Notes: generated from the letters alone by a model not told the origin. 64,000 nt of DNA from Acidobacteriaceae bacterium (GCA_003151335.1 PLXE01000088.1:1-64000); one strand, 5' to 3'. Counted from the stretch's first letter, positions 18,265 to 27,609 are shown. A program made the numbers and translations.

Positions 18265-19467
18265 CTAGCCGCCAGCCCCTGCCTTCAAGTCCTTCACCAG
18301 CCGCTGAAACGCCGCCTGATACGAATCGTGGTCTTTCCAGTCGCTGAAGTCGGGGATGAAGTATTCGCGTATCTCGCGGGCCGAGTCAATGCCGATGTCG
18401 GCGTCGAAGCACTCCCAATCGCGCAGCACATCAAACTCCACCAACCGGACAGGAAACAGCACCCGCCTGCCTTCCTTCACCTCCCGTTTGCGGGCCTTGG
18501 CAATCTCGGTCCTCACCCACTCGCTGCTCATGCTGTGCTCGGAGAGGATCAGCAGCAGTTTGTCATGGAGGCGAATGGCCTCGTCGATTTGCTCATGCAG
18601 CTTGCGGCCTCCCTTCATTTCCTCAGGCGCGAACCAGCAGCGCACGCCTTTGGCTTGCAGGTCAGCATGGAGCCGCTCGGCAAACTTCTGGTCTTTAGTC
18701 GAGTAGCTGATGAAGCAGGAGTAGAACTCGATGGGCCGTCCCACCATCGAGCCGATGTAGGCAATGAATTCGTCGGGAACACCGCAGCCTCGCAGGAATG
18801 CCTCAGGAATTTTGCCACGTGATTTATAGATGGTGTCAATGCCGATGGTGGACGGCCCCCCGTGGTTAACGAATTCGAGCCCCTTGGCAGCGCTGAGATC
18901 AACATCAGCGAAGTTTGTTGCGTATGTCCGAGCCGCAGTAAAGTCCGCCCCGCGGAGGTTCGCCCTACCTAGGTCTGCCCGGTTGAGGTCCACTGCGGTG
19001 AGGTCTGCCCGGCTGAGGTTCGCGGAGAACAGGTCCGCCCAGCTAAGATCCGCTCCGTGAAGACCGGCCCCGCTGAAATCAGCGTTGCCAAGTTTGGCTC
19101 CACGGAGCGTCGCGGCGGCGAGGTCTGCCCGGCTGAGGTTCGTCGAGAAGAGGTTCGCTGCACTCAGGTTCGCACTGTGGAGATCTGCCCCCCGGAAGTC
19201 AGCTATGCGGAGGTCCGCGCCTGAGAGGTTCCCTCCGACTAGGTCCGCGCCGCTGAAGTTCGCCGCGCCGAGGTTTGCCTCGCTGAGGTCCGCACCGTTG
19301 AGGACCGCCTCGCTGAAATTTGCGCCGAGGAGGTCCGCCCCTCTGAGAGATGCCTTCCCGAGTACGGCCTCGCTGAGGTCAAACGCCTCATCGGGATGTT
19401 CCTCCCTCCACTTGTTCCATTGCTCGACCCCTTGCTTGAGCATTTTAAGATGTTCAGGGTTTGCCAT
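18265..19467 (-). CDS. Pentapeptide-repeat + TIR domain protein
   Basis: 400 residues. Residues 29-195 are about 33 consecutive pentapeptide repeats of the A(D/N)LxX type ('LRGADLLGANFSEAVLNGAD'), which fold as a right-handed four-sided beta helix. After a linker (196-247) comes a TIR domain at about 249-395 ('YSCFISYSTKDQKFAERLH', 'CWFAPEEM'), with the likely catalytic Glu321 in 'SSEWVRTEI'. Bacterial TIR domains often hydrolyse NAD+ or make cyclic-ADP-ribose signals in anti-phage defence, while others only mediate protein contact. The beta helix may sense or scaffold. It lies 171 bp downstream of an HEPN-type gene on the same strand, and the pair could be a defence module (inference). Start ATG 19467. 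Confidence 0.9.
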   Translation of the reverse strand: MANPEHLKMLKQGVEQWNKWREEHPDEAFDLSEAVLGKASLRGADLLGANFSEAVLNGADLSEANLGAANFSGADLVGGNLSGADLRIADFRGADLHSANLSAANLFSTNLSRADLAAATLRGAKLGNADFSGAGLHGADLSWADLFSANLSRADLTAVDLNRADLGRANLRGADFTAARTYATNFADVDLSAAKGLEFVNHGGPSTIGIDTIYKSRGKIPEAFLRGCGVPDEFIAYIGSMVGRPIEFYSCFISYSTKDQKFAERLHADLQAKGVRCWFAPEEMKGGRKLHEQIDEAIRLHDKLLLILSEHSMSSEWVRTEIAKARKREVKEGRRVLFPVRLVEFDVLRDWECFDADIGIDSAREIREYFIPDFSDWKDHDSYQAAFQRLVKDLKAGAGG

Positions 19468-19638
19468 TGCCGTGTGACCTCGCTTTGCTTCCGGGATGCA
19501 ACGGATGACCTTGGAAGGTCACACTCTATGCGACGGTTCGCGGCGAGTCAACGCGGATAACTCCGAAGGTCCAGCGGCTTGTCCAGTACGGGCAACCCGG
19601 TCACGAAAGGAGGTTCGGGGACGCCTTCACAAAGAAGT

Positions 19639-21003
19639 TCACGATCGTGTTTGACCCAAAGATTCACCCCACTTAAGGCTCTCGTACATTTGGTTGTACT
19701 CTTTTTCAGTTGATATTCCGAGGCGTTGAGACAGATCTAGGATTTGTCGAAAGACCCAACGGGCCTCCTGAGCCATCGCTCGAACCAACTCCGCAGCAAC
19801 GGAACTCCCCCTTGCTCCGTGAGCGATTGCGCTCCTAGCTGCGTAATACTCCCCCTGAAACTTGCGGTAACGGCGCCGCCTCTGATCGGGATCTGGGTCG
19901 AGCAAAGCGAATCTCTCAGAGATCACCCGACCGGGGCTCGGTCCCTCCTCAGTTAACATCGAATCAAAACTAATTCCCAGGGCCAGAACAGCATCTGACA
20001 AGTCAGAAGCCCAGTGAGCCTTGCCGTGCCAACGAGCAGCGACCCGCAGACGTTGGAGGATAGCAGTACGTCCAAGGAGAATCTTCTCGGCGGCCGCTCG
20101 CGTGTCCGACCGGGTTAGGAGTTCTTCTAGTGGAAACGGATTCTCACTATACCATCCCCAATGTAAGTTTGGACCCAATACTCCATCGACATATACCGGC
20201 GAAGTGAGTTCGCGTTTTAGTTGCGGAGCGCTTGTTGACATCTCGAACAAGGACTGCCTATCGATTACCAAGCCTCGTGTCCCGGGTCTATTTACATCGC
20301 CACGCAAGCTGAACAAGGAAAGTGCATTGAGGTCCGGCTGCAACATCAATGCGATACTCACCAAATCTTCCAGCGCTTGTTCCGCATCGTCTGTCGCGCG
20401 GCCGAGTTGGCCACACCCTGTGTAAGCGAGAAGGACCGGTTCATTTGCTGCCGTTCTGGGCTCAGCGTCTGGCGCTGGCATCCACCAGGGTTTGTTGCCC
20501 TCCATTGTCAAGGGGCGTCGCCCTGTCTTTGTGCGTATACGTTTTTCGAGGCGCGCGAAAGGTCCGATGATCAATGGACCAACTTCGATTATGTCCAACG
20601 GCTGCGCGATATTCGCGACGGGTAGTACCACTAGAGAGTCTGGAGGATTAAGAATGCGTTTGAGTCCGCTCTCAATCGCAGTGGCCAAGTCAGCTGGAGA
20701 AGCCTGCATGGAAAGAGTACCGACGAGCGAGGCCACTAAACTCCAGAGCTCATCTTCCTCGTAACTTCGCCTAATCAGTTGGAACTGCAGCAAGACGCGC
20801 ATTGCTTCCTCAAAGCCTTGGACAGCCTCGGGTTGTAAGGTCACACTGTTGTCCTCATCATGGACGATAGCAGCCGTTGGACACCGGCGATAGTCCGGCT
20901 GGGACCAACCGTAGTTCCAAGGTTTGAGGCTCGCGAACGTACGTCCATTCGCGGCGCAAACCAGCGCTTTGACTATTTGCGATAGGTCTGGTGTCTTAGT
21001 CAC
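19639..21003 (-). CDS. Apea-like HEPN domain protein
   Basis: 454 residues. The C-terminal third resembles the Apea-like HEPN family: 'DAVLALGISFDSML' followed by 'YYAARSAIAHGARG', with the R-x4-H motif at Arg390-His395. This motif is the usual RNase active site of HEPN toxins and defence proteins. The N-terminal 300 residues are not recognised; they are mixed alpha/beta with no membrane helix. Such proteins act in abortive infection or RNA decay in other systems. Direct neighbour of the pentapeptide-TIR gene downstream. The ATG at 21003 is chosen; no clear ribosome-binding site. The role is inferred. Confidence 0.75.
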   Translation of the reverse strand: MTKTPDLSQIVKALVCAANGRTFASLKPWNYGWSQPDYRRCPTAAIVHDEDNSVTLQPEAVQGFEEAMRVLLQFQLIRRSYEEDELWSLVASLVGTLSMQASPADLATAIESGLKRILNPPDSLVVLPVANIAQPLDIIEVGPLIIGPFARLEKRIRTKTGRRPLTMEGNKPWWMPAPDAEPRTAANEPVLLAYTGCGQLGRATDDAEQALEDLVSIALMLQPDLNALSLFSLRGDVNRPGTRGLVIDRQSLFEMSTSAPQLKRELTSPVYVDGVLGPNLHWGWYSENPFPLEELLTRSDTRAAAEKILLGRTAILQRLRVAARWHGKAHWASDLSDAVLALGISFDSMLTEEGPSPGRVISERFALLDPDPDQRRRRYRKFQGEYYAARSAIAHGARGSSVAAELVRAMAQEARWVFRQILDLSQRLGISTEKEYNQMYESLKWGESLGQTRS

Positions 21004-21069
21004 GAAATTTCCAATTCATCGCCGGGTGCCCCGGCCAAGCGCAGTAGATACACACGACACCATAAACCT

Positions 21070-21109
21070 GGGTGCCCCGTTCTAGCCCGATTTTGGCTAG
21101 GGCGGGGCA
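21070..21109. repeat. Intergenic palindrome, family B copy 1
   Basis: GGGTGCCCCGTTCTAGCC and its near-complement GGCTAGGGCGGGGCA form an 18-bp-type hairpin. Same element at 26000-26039, 33481-33520 and 40293-40331. It lies upstream of the HEPN gene, so it is not acting as that gene's terminator. Confidence 0.7.
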
Positions 21110-21643
21110 AATTCCAATACAGAATCCTGTGTCGTCCCCGGGGGACTCGACTCTCTTTTTCATTCTACCCACCGTTGAAACGGTGGGCTATCATCTCTCG
21201 CGCCCGAGGCGCTGGCGTATGCGTCCAGATGCCGCCATTCCCGTTCCGGGAGGATGCGCAAAATAGGAGCGGCAATTGCTACTTTCGTAACTTGACCGCA
21301 TTGCCGACCCGACCCATACTTTGCTTGTAGGGCAGGATCCGCCGCGCCCGGCGCTCCTGCCCATTTGTGTCTATGGAGGAGCAGTTGTCAGCAGTTAGTA
21401 GCCAGTTGCCAATCGTCGCGTTCTCGCCGGAGGATAGTCGGCGCCGACTACCGGAAATCGATTACAAGTCCTTATTTCGCAATACTTTGCCTGCAAGTTA
21501 CCGGAAATCAATACTTTACATGGGTCCGCTCAAGGTATTCAAAACAGGGAACTTACGGATTGTAGTAACTCTAATGCAATCAAAACTTTGCAGGCAAAGT
21601 ACTCATACTAAATACTTTACTGGAGGGGGAGGGGGTAGCACTT
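21110..21643. promoter_or_regulatory. AT-rich leader with inverted and direct repeats before the Cys/His protein
   Basis: TACTTTGCCTGCAA at 21483-21496 is exactly complementary to 21588-21601 (14-bp arms, 91 bases apart). TACCGGAAATC occurs twice, at 21449-21459 and 21499-21509, exactly 50 bp apart. 'AATACTTTAC' also recurs (21510-21519 and 21611-21620). The stretch is AT-rich compared with its surroundings and ends in a GGAGGGGGAGGGGG run (21622-21635) just before the start codon. It looks like a structured leader or multi-site operator. Confidence 0.55.
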
Positions 21644-22153
21644 ATGGGTCTCACAGCTATTGAGGATGTCACGCCGGAGAGTCCGGCCGACGGTCGAGAG
21701 AATACGCCAAGTCTGCCACTGGGCGACGAGGCTGAATTCTCGCTGGCAATCTGCGAGCACATCAGGCCAAGCGGGACGCGCTGCGGCATGCTCGCCTTAC
21801 GCGATCAGAAGTTTTGCTATTACCACGCGAAGGTGCGCAAGACCGTACCCAAGAACAACCTGTTCGTCTTTCTGGCCAATCCAGGCCGTAAAGAGAATGA
21901 CCCTTGCTACGCGTTCGAGTTTCCGTATCTGGAGGACGCGGCCGCGGTGCAGATCGCTTTCATGCAGTTCATCTACGGCGTCTCGCAACAGCGGATTGAG
22001 GAGTGGCGAGCGAGGATGATTTTGTCGGCTTTGCACGGCGCCGCGGCCAACCTGAGGCAGATGGATGCGGCGACGGCATCGTGCGAGAAGGTTGCGAAGA
22101 AAACTCCGAAGAGCGTGAGTGTTAGTGAGAACAAAAATGAGGAGAGTGCATGA
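21644..22153 (+). CDS. Small Cys/His-motif protein of unknown function
   Basis: 169 residues. The N-terminal third carries 'CEHIRPSGTRCGM' and, about 12 residues on, 'FCYYHAK' (Cys36, His38, Cys46, Cys57 and His60 region), a plausible zinc-binding knuckle. Then a predicted helical segment ('YLEDAAAVQIAFMQFIYGVSQQRIEEWRARMIL') and a Lys/Ser/Glu-rich tail. No known family comes to mind, but the arrangement 'Cys-x-His...Cys...Cys...His then helix' suggests a nucleic-acid or protein-binding adaptor. Start ATG 21644 after a G-rich ribosome-binding run. The long structured leader suggests tight control. Confidence 0.65.
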   Translation: MGLTAIEDVTPESPADGRENTPSLPLGDEAEFSLAICEHIRPSGTRCGMLALRDQKFCYYHAKVRKTVPKNNLFVFLANPGRKENDPCYAFEFPYLEDAAAVQIAFMQFIYGVSQQRIEEWRARMILSALHGAAANLRQMDAATASCEKVAKKTPKSVSVSENKNEESA

Positions 22154-22171
22154 GGGTCCGGATGCCCCAGA

Positions 22172-22244
22172 GAAAAGCAGGTCCCTCAGTCGCGCTCAGT
22201 CGGTCGCCGCGGCGACCTCCCTCGCGCTCCTTCGGGATGACAAG
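22172..22244 (-). repeat. Palindromic repeat, family A-type, reverse orientation
   Basis: Read on the minus strand it begins CCTTGTCATCCCGAAGGAGCG, contains a GTCGCCGCGGCGAC palindrome and ends TGAGGGACCTGCTTTTC, i.e. the family A ends around a different middle. A purine-rich simple repeat, GCGAAGAGCGAA, follows at 22261-22313, up to the end of the convergent TonB receptor gene. Confidence 0.65.
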
Positions 22245-22318
22245 GCAGCTAGGGGTCAGTGCGAAGAGCGAAAGACGAGAAGCGAAGAGCGAACAAGCGC
22301 AGAGCGAAGAGCGTTTCC

Positions 22319-24622
22319 CTACCTCCTGCTCTGCCAGCGCAGCCCGATGCGAGCCAGAATCGGCTGGCCCAAAGTCGCCACCGGAGTGCGGCCAACATCG
22401 TACTGATCGTTGGTCAGGTTCTCGCCCTGGAAAAACACGTCGAATCCCTTCGGCAGCGGACGCGACACGGTTGCGCTCAGCACGAAGTAGCTGCCCAGCG
22501 GCAACAGGTTCTGATCGTCATCGAATTCGTTGCTGGCGGTGCGGCCTTGTAGGGCGACGAAGATCTTCTGCGGCGCGGCCCACGTCCCCTGGAAGACGAA
22601 CTCGTTCTTCGGCACCAGCGGAACCTGGTTCCCTACCAGGGCCGGGTTCGCAGAAAACGAAGCGACGGTGGAATCGATGAACTGATAAGCGCAGCTCAGC
22701 CAAATGCGGTTGGTGATTGTGTAGTGAACGCCGGCCTGCATTCCGGGCGTCTGAATGCGGCCCAGGTTCTCGCGCATGCGCACGATGAGTTGCGGCGTGG
22801 TGCTGAGGGTCACGTTGGAAACTGGATCGGTGACAAAGCCCCAGAAGCCGGCCCCGTAAAGCGTCATGCGGTCGTGCAACATGGTGACGCGCACTCCACC
22901 TTCGCCGCCGGTAAAGTGTTCGGCGCGCAAAAACGGATTGGCGAGCGTCTGCACGTTGCCCACGCGAAAGCTGCGATAGAGTTCGTTCAGCGTGGGCGCG
23001 CGAAACGAACGATAGGCCGAAGCGTAAAGCACGGCATGTTCGCCGGCGTGATAAGACGTTGTCAGCCGCGGGCTAAAAGCATTCTGGCCGCGGTCGGGGT
23101 AAACAATCAGTGTCGGTTTGCCCTGAGTTGGAATGCGCGTCGAGCTGGCGTCGAAGTTGCTCCACAAGTCTTCCCTGCCCGCCAGCGTCAACGACCAGCG
23201 CGACGTGATCTGCACGATGCCTTCGGCGAATGCGCCCAACGATTGCTGCGTGCCCCCATTCGACAGTCGCGCCGTCTGTTGGCCGCGCGAAAATGTAGTC
23301 TCGTTGCTGAATCCCTGCACATAGAGGCCGTCGAGTCCCGCCAGCAAAGTCAGGCGGCTCGCGACCTGCTTCGACCATTGCGCCAGCAATCCCATTTGGT
23401 GCGAAGGAACGTGCTGAATGTTGGTCAGCGATTCGCTGTTGCGGTCGGCCGCAATCGAAGAGAACGTCTGATGATAGTTTTCCGTTCCGCCGTACAGACG
23501 GAGGGTGAACAATCCGGCCGCGGGACTGTCGTAGTCCGTGCCAAACGCCAATTGCCGGATGGTGGTGTCGTTGACTTGCAGCGGCGTGCCATTCAACCGG
23601 TCCTCGCCGTAAAGCGAGCCGCTGAGGAAAACGCGCCCGCGATTGCCGAACGTGCGTTCCACGCGCAAGGTCCCGCTGCCATACTGCGATGCGACCGGCG
23701 TGTCTACCGGGCCCCGCACAGCCTTCGGCACGGCGGTGTAACCGTCAGTGCGGAAACCTTCTCCGCTGGCCACCACTGCCCATTGCCCAAAGCGCATCGC
23801 GCCCCAGCCCGAGCCGAACGGCGAGCGTTCATTTCCGTACGACCCTTCAACAAGAGCATCGGTCTGCACCGCATGACGCGTCTCCAGGTTGACCACCCCG
23901 CCCAGCGCATCGTTTCCGTAAAGCGCCGAGACGCCTCCCGGTATGAGCTGCACCTGGTCCAGCGACGCTTGCGGCACGCGCGCCCAATAGATCCAGCCAC
24001 CAAAGGGATCGTTGAGCGGGATGCCATCCGCCAGGACCAACGCCCGGCTCGCGCCACTGGCGCCCAGTCCGCGCAACGACACGCCTTGCGATGTGGGATT
24101 GGCCGTCTGGCTGCCCGATCGGCGCAACAGCGAAAAGCCGGCGACGTTTCGCAATTTATCGTCGGTGGCGAGTGCACCCCATTGCTGCAATTGTCGAGAA
24201 GTGACGCTCACAGCGTCGGGTTGCGCCTCCACGTCATCCACGTCGGTTGGCAGGATGGCGGTGCGGGTCGCGGTCACGTCGAGACTTTGTTGCACCGCGG
24301 CCGGAGCCAGCGTGATCGTGAGTTGGTTCGCTCCCGCTTGCCACGCGATTGTGCTGGTCGCGAAACCGGATGCGCTCACCACGAGGGTCCCGCTGGTGGC
24401 CGTTACTCCAGGGAATACGAAACTGCCATCGGCTTGCGTCGTCCGGCAGACTTCCGGCCCATCAGTGCGCAGCAGGACCTGCGCCTTGGCAATCACCGCC
24501 CCACTGCGGTCCTTGACCACGCCGCGCAACTCCTGCGGCGGCACAGCCCAAAGACGTCCGTGCGTCGCCAGGAATATGAGCGCCAGAACCGCGGCAATCG
24601 GAAGGCGGGGCGAGCGCAACAT
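22319..24622 (-). CDS. TonB-dependent outer-membrane receptor with carboxypeptidase regulatory-like domain
   Basis: 767 residues from the ATG at 24622, which begins a signal peptide ('LPIAAVLALIFLATHGRLWA'). Residues about 27-105 are a carboxypeptidase-regulatory-like beta sandwich ('LRGVVKDRSGAVIAKAQVLLR'). The plug domain follows ('DDKLRNVAGFSLLRRSGSQTANPTSQGVSLRGLG'), then the long barrel ending '...LARIGLRWQSRR'. The plug text ('VSLRGLGASGASRALVLADGIPLNDPFGG') is like vitamin B12 or siderophore receptors, so a small metal-chelate or sugar ligand is likely. An earlier in-frame start at 24670 would add 16 charged residues before the signal. Monocistronic. Confidence 0.9.
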   Translation of the reverse strand: MLRSPRLPIAAVLALIFLATHGRLWAVPPQELRGVVKDRSGAVIAKAQVLLRTDGPEVCRTTQADGSFVFPGVTATSGTLVVSASGFATSTIAWQAGANQLTITLAPAAVQQSLDVTATRTAILPTDVDDVEAQPDAVSVTSRQLQQWGALATDDKLRNVAGFSLLRRSGSQTANPTSQGVSLRGLGASGASRALVLADGIPLNDPFGGWIYWARVPQASLDQVQLIPGGVSALYGNDALGGVVNLETRHAVQTDALVEGSYGNERSPFGSGWGAMRFGQWAVVASGEGFRTDGYTAVPKAVRGPVDTPVASQYGSGTLRVERTFGNRGRVFLSGSLYGEDRLNGTPLQVNDTTIRQLAFGTDYDSPAAGLFTLRLYGGTENYHQTFSSIAADRNSESLTNIQHVPSHQMGLLAQWSKQVASRLTLLAGLDGLYVQGFSNETTFSRGQQTARLSNGGTQQSLGAFAEGIVQITSRWSLTLAGREDLWSNFDASSTRIPTQGKPTLIVYPDRGQNAFSPRLTTSYHAGEHAVLYASAYRSFRAPTLNELYRSFRVGNVQTLANPFLRAEHFTGGEGGVRVTMLHDRMTLYGAGFWGFVTDPVSNVTLSTTPQLIVRMRENLGRIQTPGMQAGVHYTITNRIWLSCAYQFIDSTVASFSANPALVGNQVPLVPKNEFVFQGTWAAPQKIFVALQGRTASNEFDDDQNLLPLGSYFVLSATVSRPLPKGFDVFFQGENLTNDQYDVGRTPVATLGQPILARIGLRWQSRR

Positions 24623-24819
24623 CCGTATATCTTCGCACACCGCACATCGGAGCCGCAGTTTTTGAGACACAGCCCATGTAACAACAACGAATGCCCTGTC
24701 TCGGATTGCCCCGTGATTCCCCCACCAACGTTCTGGAACGCGTACCCAATAATTACGTCAGCCGCTACAAACGCGATCGTCTTATACTGGTAGGTTGTTA
24801 AGTTAATAGGAGAAGCGCA

Positions 24820-25977
24820 ATGATTAGCTCCGATGAAAGAACTGCCCTTCTAGAAGAAATTTCCATCCATCCACCCATGCGACTGTTGTTTGGTCCGGGT
24901 CCAAGTCAAGTGCATCCGCGCGTGTATCAGGCGCTGGCTCAACCCGTCGTCGGCCATCTCGACGCCTATTTCTTCGAGATCTCCTCCAACATTCAACGGC
25001 TGCTTCGCACCGTATTCGGGACCAAGAATGAGTTGACCTTCGTCATCTCGGCCACCGGCAGCGGCGGCATGGAAGCTGCGATCTCCAACTTTGTTTTGCC
25101 GGGGATGAAGGTAGTGTCGTTCGCCAACGGGTTCTTCTGCGACCGCATGTCGGAAATGGCGCGCCGCCAGGGCGCCGAACTGGTGCGCTTCGAGAAACCC
25201 TGGGGAGAAGTCTTCGGCGACCAGGAAGCGGCTGAGTTTATCCGCCGCGAGAAGCCCAAGGTCGTGATGTACGTGCAGGCCGAGACTTCCGCCGGGGCCT
25301 TCCAGCGTGGCGACGCCATCTGCAAGGCCGCGCATGAAGTGGGTGCGCTGGTGATTGCCGACTGCGTAACTTCGCTCGGCGCCATGCCCGTCGAAGTGGA
25401 CAAGACTGGCATCGACATCGCCTACAGTTGCACCCAGAAAGGTTTGAGTTGTCCTCCCGGGCTGTCGCCCATCACGGTTTCACCGCGCGCCGCCGAGTGG
25501 CTACAGGCGCGCCCGACGCCCAATCGCTCCTGGTATTTCGACCTGAAGCTGATCGCCGATTATCTGACGGTCTCGCATCGTTATCATCACACCGCATCGG
25601 CGACCATGTTCTATGCCCTGCACGAAGGCCTCACGCTCATCGAAGAGGAAGGCTTGCAGAATCGCTGGGAGCGCCATCACCGGGCGCACCTGGAGTTCGT
25701 CAAGACGCTGGAAGCCATGGGACTGGAAATGCTTGTGGCCCCCGAGCATCGCATCTGGAACTTGCACACGCCGAAAGTCCCGCAAGGTGTAGACGACGCC
25801 AAGGTGCGGACCACGCTGCTCAAAGAGCACGGCATCGAGATCGCCGGCGGCTTCGGTCCGCTCGCCGGAAAGATCTTCCGTATTGGCGTAATGGGCCCGC
25901 TGGCGACGACGGAGCACGTTCACGATTTTGCCGATTGCTTTGCAGCGGCGTTACGTGGCGCTGGCTACAAACGCTGA
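24820..25977 (+). CDS. Class V PLP aminotransferase (alanine-glyoxylate/serine-pyruvate type)
   Basis: 385-residue fold-type I PLP enzyme. 'LLFGPGPSQVHPRVYQA' opening, 'TGSGGMEAAISN' cofactor loop, 'VIADCVTSLGAMP' with the cofactor Asp, and the Schiff-base Lys207 in 'CTQKGLSCPPG' all match alanine-glyoxylate or serine-glyoxylate aminotransferases. In bacteria these serve glyoxylate detoxification or serine metabolism, or purine-degradation branches. ATG 24820 has AGGAG 8 bases upstream; a TATACT box at 24784-24789 is a possible -10. Stands alone and divergent from the TonB receptor. Confidence 0.93.
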   Translation: MISSDERTALLEEISIHPPMRLLFGPGPSQVHPRVYQALAQPVVGHLDAYFFEISSNIQRLLRTVFGTKNELTFVISATGSGGMEAAISNFVLPGMKVVSFANGFFCDRMSEMARRQGAELVRFEKPWGEVFGDQEAAEFIRREKPKVVMYVQAETSAGAFQRGDAICKAAHEVGALVIADCVTSLGAMPVEVDKTGIDIAYSCTQKGLSCPPGLSPITVSPRAAEWLQARPTPNRSWYFDLKLIADYLTVSHRYHHTASATMFYALHEGLTLIEEEGLQNRWERHHRAHLEFVKTLEAMGLEMLVAPEHRIWNLHTPKVPQGVDDAKVRTTLLKEHGIEIAGGFGPLAGKIFRIGVMGPLATTEHVHDFADCFAAALRGAGYKR

Positions 25978-25999
25978 CGCGGGCGCTCATCGATTAACG

Positions 26000-26039
26000 G
26001 CCCCGCCCTAGCCAAATGAAGGCTAGAACGGGGCACCCA
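26000..26039. repeat. Intergenic palindrome, family B copy 2
   Basis: GCCCCGCCCTAGCC pairs with GGCTAGAACGGGGC across a short spacer, 22 bases after the aminotransferase stop. It could terminate transcription but no T-run follows. Confidence 0.65.
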
Positions 26040-26046
26040 GCTCCAA

Positions 26047-26094
26047 CGAAAATCCCCACCCAAGCGAAATCAGCTTGGGTGGGGCACCCTCAGG
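26047..26094. repeat. Intergenic palindrome, family C copy 1
   Basis: CCCCACCCAAGC and GCTTGGGTGGGG form a perfect 12-bp stem, followed by CACCCTCAGG. Same element at 27656-27702, 31985-32030 and, more diverged, 30470-30516 and 43928-43972. The rest of 26095-26313 shows no gene. Confidence 0.7.
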
Positions 26095-26313
26095 GCTCTA
26101 GGCTGGGCCACCGGGCCCTTATCTATTACAAGCTAGGCAAGGGATTGTCTTACCCTGCTTAGTATTCGTAAAACTTCACTGCTGTCCGGGGAAACTTGCG
26201 TGAGGTTGACGTAAGCGGTTGTTTGCTCGCGAGATAAGCGGCCTTGACGCAGGGAATGATTTGAAGGCGGATCATCCAGGTGTCAGGCCGCTGGAGATTT
26301 CAGGGAATTTCAG

Positions 26314-27609
26314 TTAGGGCGTGATCTTCCAAACCACGCCGTCAGTATTCGTGCCACCTCTGCTCGCGGTGCCGTAAAAGTTGCCGTTTGCGTCCATCGT
26401 CAGATCGCCGGAGGGCAGCGCCCCGTCCGAGCAGGGCCAGCCATCGCTGCAAAAATCATACAACGATGTGTAGGTCCATTGTCCGCTGGCAGGTGTCAGC
26501 TTGAAAACCGATCCGTAGCCATAAGCTCCATCGCTATAGGTAATGCCGTAGAGGTCTCCCGCGGCGTCCATGACAAGATTGCCGTATGGCCCGCAGTAAT
26601 AACCTCCGCCGCCGGGGAAGGGAAAACTGTACAAAACCTTGAGAGTCCAATTGCCGCCTGAAGGCATCAACTCAAACACGGTTCCGCCGCCACCATATCC
26701 AAATGGCGGTCCTCCGCTCGATGCACGTGCAGATGTTGCCCCATAGAGATTACCCGACTGATCGATCAATAAGCCGGCGAACGGAACGCCTCCCGCACTC
26801 CCGCTCAGGGAAAAACTTACTAGAATATTCTCGGTCCAACCAGAGCCCGACGGCACCAGTTGAAAAACTACGCCGTAACCATTAGCGCCGCCATACGAAG
26901 TGGTGCCGTATAGGTTACCGCTGGTGTCAAGGATCACGTTATGCAGAGGCTGGGCGCCGTCGCCGGGGGCCCCAAAAGTGTGAATAACGCTCTCTGTCCA
27001 GCCGCCGCCTGAACGCGTGAGTTTATAGACCGTACCCTGTCCATAAGCGCCACCGCTTACGGTCGTACCATAGATATTGCCCATTTGATCGAAGATCACG
27101 TTCGTGCCTTGGGTTGGCTCGGATCCGTCACTGCCTCCCATGAAGTCGTAAAGCACGGTCTCCATCCAAGGACAGAGTACGCTCCTACAGAATGTGGCTG
27201 GAGGTCTCAGGGTGAAGACCGTGCCGCAGCCGCTGCCTCCGCAGCCGCTGCCTCCGCGCGAATAGGTGCTGCCGTAAAGGATGCCATACGAACCAACGAT
27301 TACTCCATTGTAGGGATAGGCCCCATCTCCGCCTCCGGTGAAGCTATACAAGAGGCCAAGGGTGTAGCCTGCCGGGGAATACTTGAGTTTAAAAACGGTC
27401 CCATAGCCTCGCCCACCACCGGACGCAGTGCCCAGTAGATTTCCCGCTCTGTCGATGGTTATTCCGGCGTAGGGATAGGCTCCGTCAGCTCCACCCGAGA
27501 AGTTGTGGAGCACGGTGTAAGTCTGGGTCTGAGAGTATGGGGAAAAACCACACACCAGCGTTAACAAGAACGCGAAGTACACTTCCCGAGTGACGGCACC
27601 TATGTTCAT
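26314..27609 (-). CDS. Secreted GloVer-repeat (choice-of-anchor) protein
   Basis: 431 residues with an N-terminal signal segment ('VYFAFLLTLVCGFS'). The rest is seven or eight tandem repeats of about 50-60 residues, each with 'D..GNLYGTTSYGGANGYG.VF.L.P...WT...LYSF'-like text, which fits the GloVer tandem repeat family, expected to fold as a beta propeller. Such proteins are exported and abundant in soil Acidobacteria; function is unknown, with surface binding likely. I use the ATG at 27609 because it starts the signal peptide and has GGAGGGGGAG upstream. Confidence 0.85.
   Translation of the reverse strand: MNIGAVTREVYFAFLLTLVCGFSPYSQTQTYTVLHNFSGGADGAYPYAGITIDRAGNLLGTASGGGRGYGTVFKLKYSPAGYTLGLLYSFTGGGDGAYPYNGVIVGSYGILYGSTYSRGGSGCGGSGCGTVFTLRPPATFCRSVLCPWMETVLYDFMGGSDGSEPTQGTNVIFDQMGNIYGTTVSGGAYGQGTVYKLTRSGGGWTESVIHTFGAPGDGAQPLHNVILDTSGNLYGTTSYGGANGYGVVFQLVPSGSGWTENILVSFSLSGSAGGVPFAGLLIDQSGNLYGATSARASSGGPPFGYGGGGTVFELMPSGGNWTLKVLYSFPFPGGGGYYCGPYGNLVMDAAGDLYGITYSDGAYGYGSVFKLTPASGQWTYTSLYDFCSDGWPCSDGALPSGDLTMDANGNFYGTASRGGTNTDGVVWKITP

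Noticed and set aside
21365-21663. Possible small proteins in the leader upstream of the Cys/His gene
   Set aside because: They start in simple 'CAGTTGTCAGCAGTTAG' sequence and run through inverted repeats; the DNA structure explains the stretch better.
22724-24793. 689-codon plus-strand open frame opposite the TonB receptor
   Set aside because: The receptor has full domain evidence and a signal peptide; the opposite frame is Arg/His/Ala-rich with no fold.
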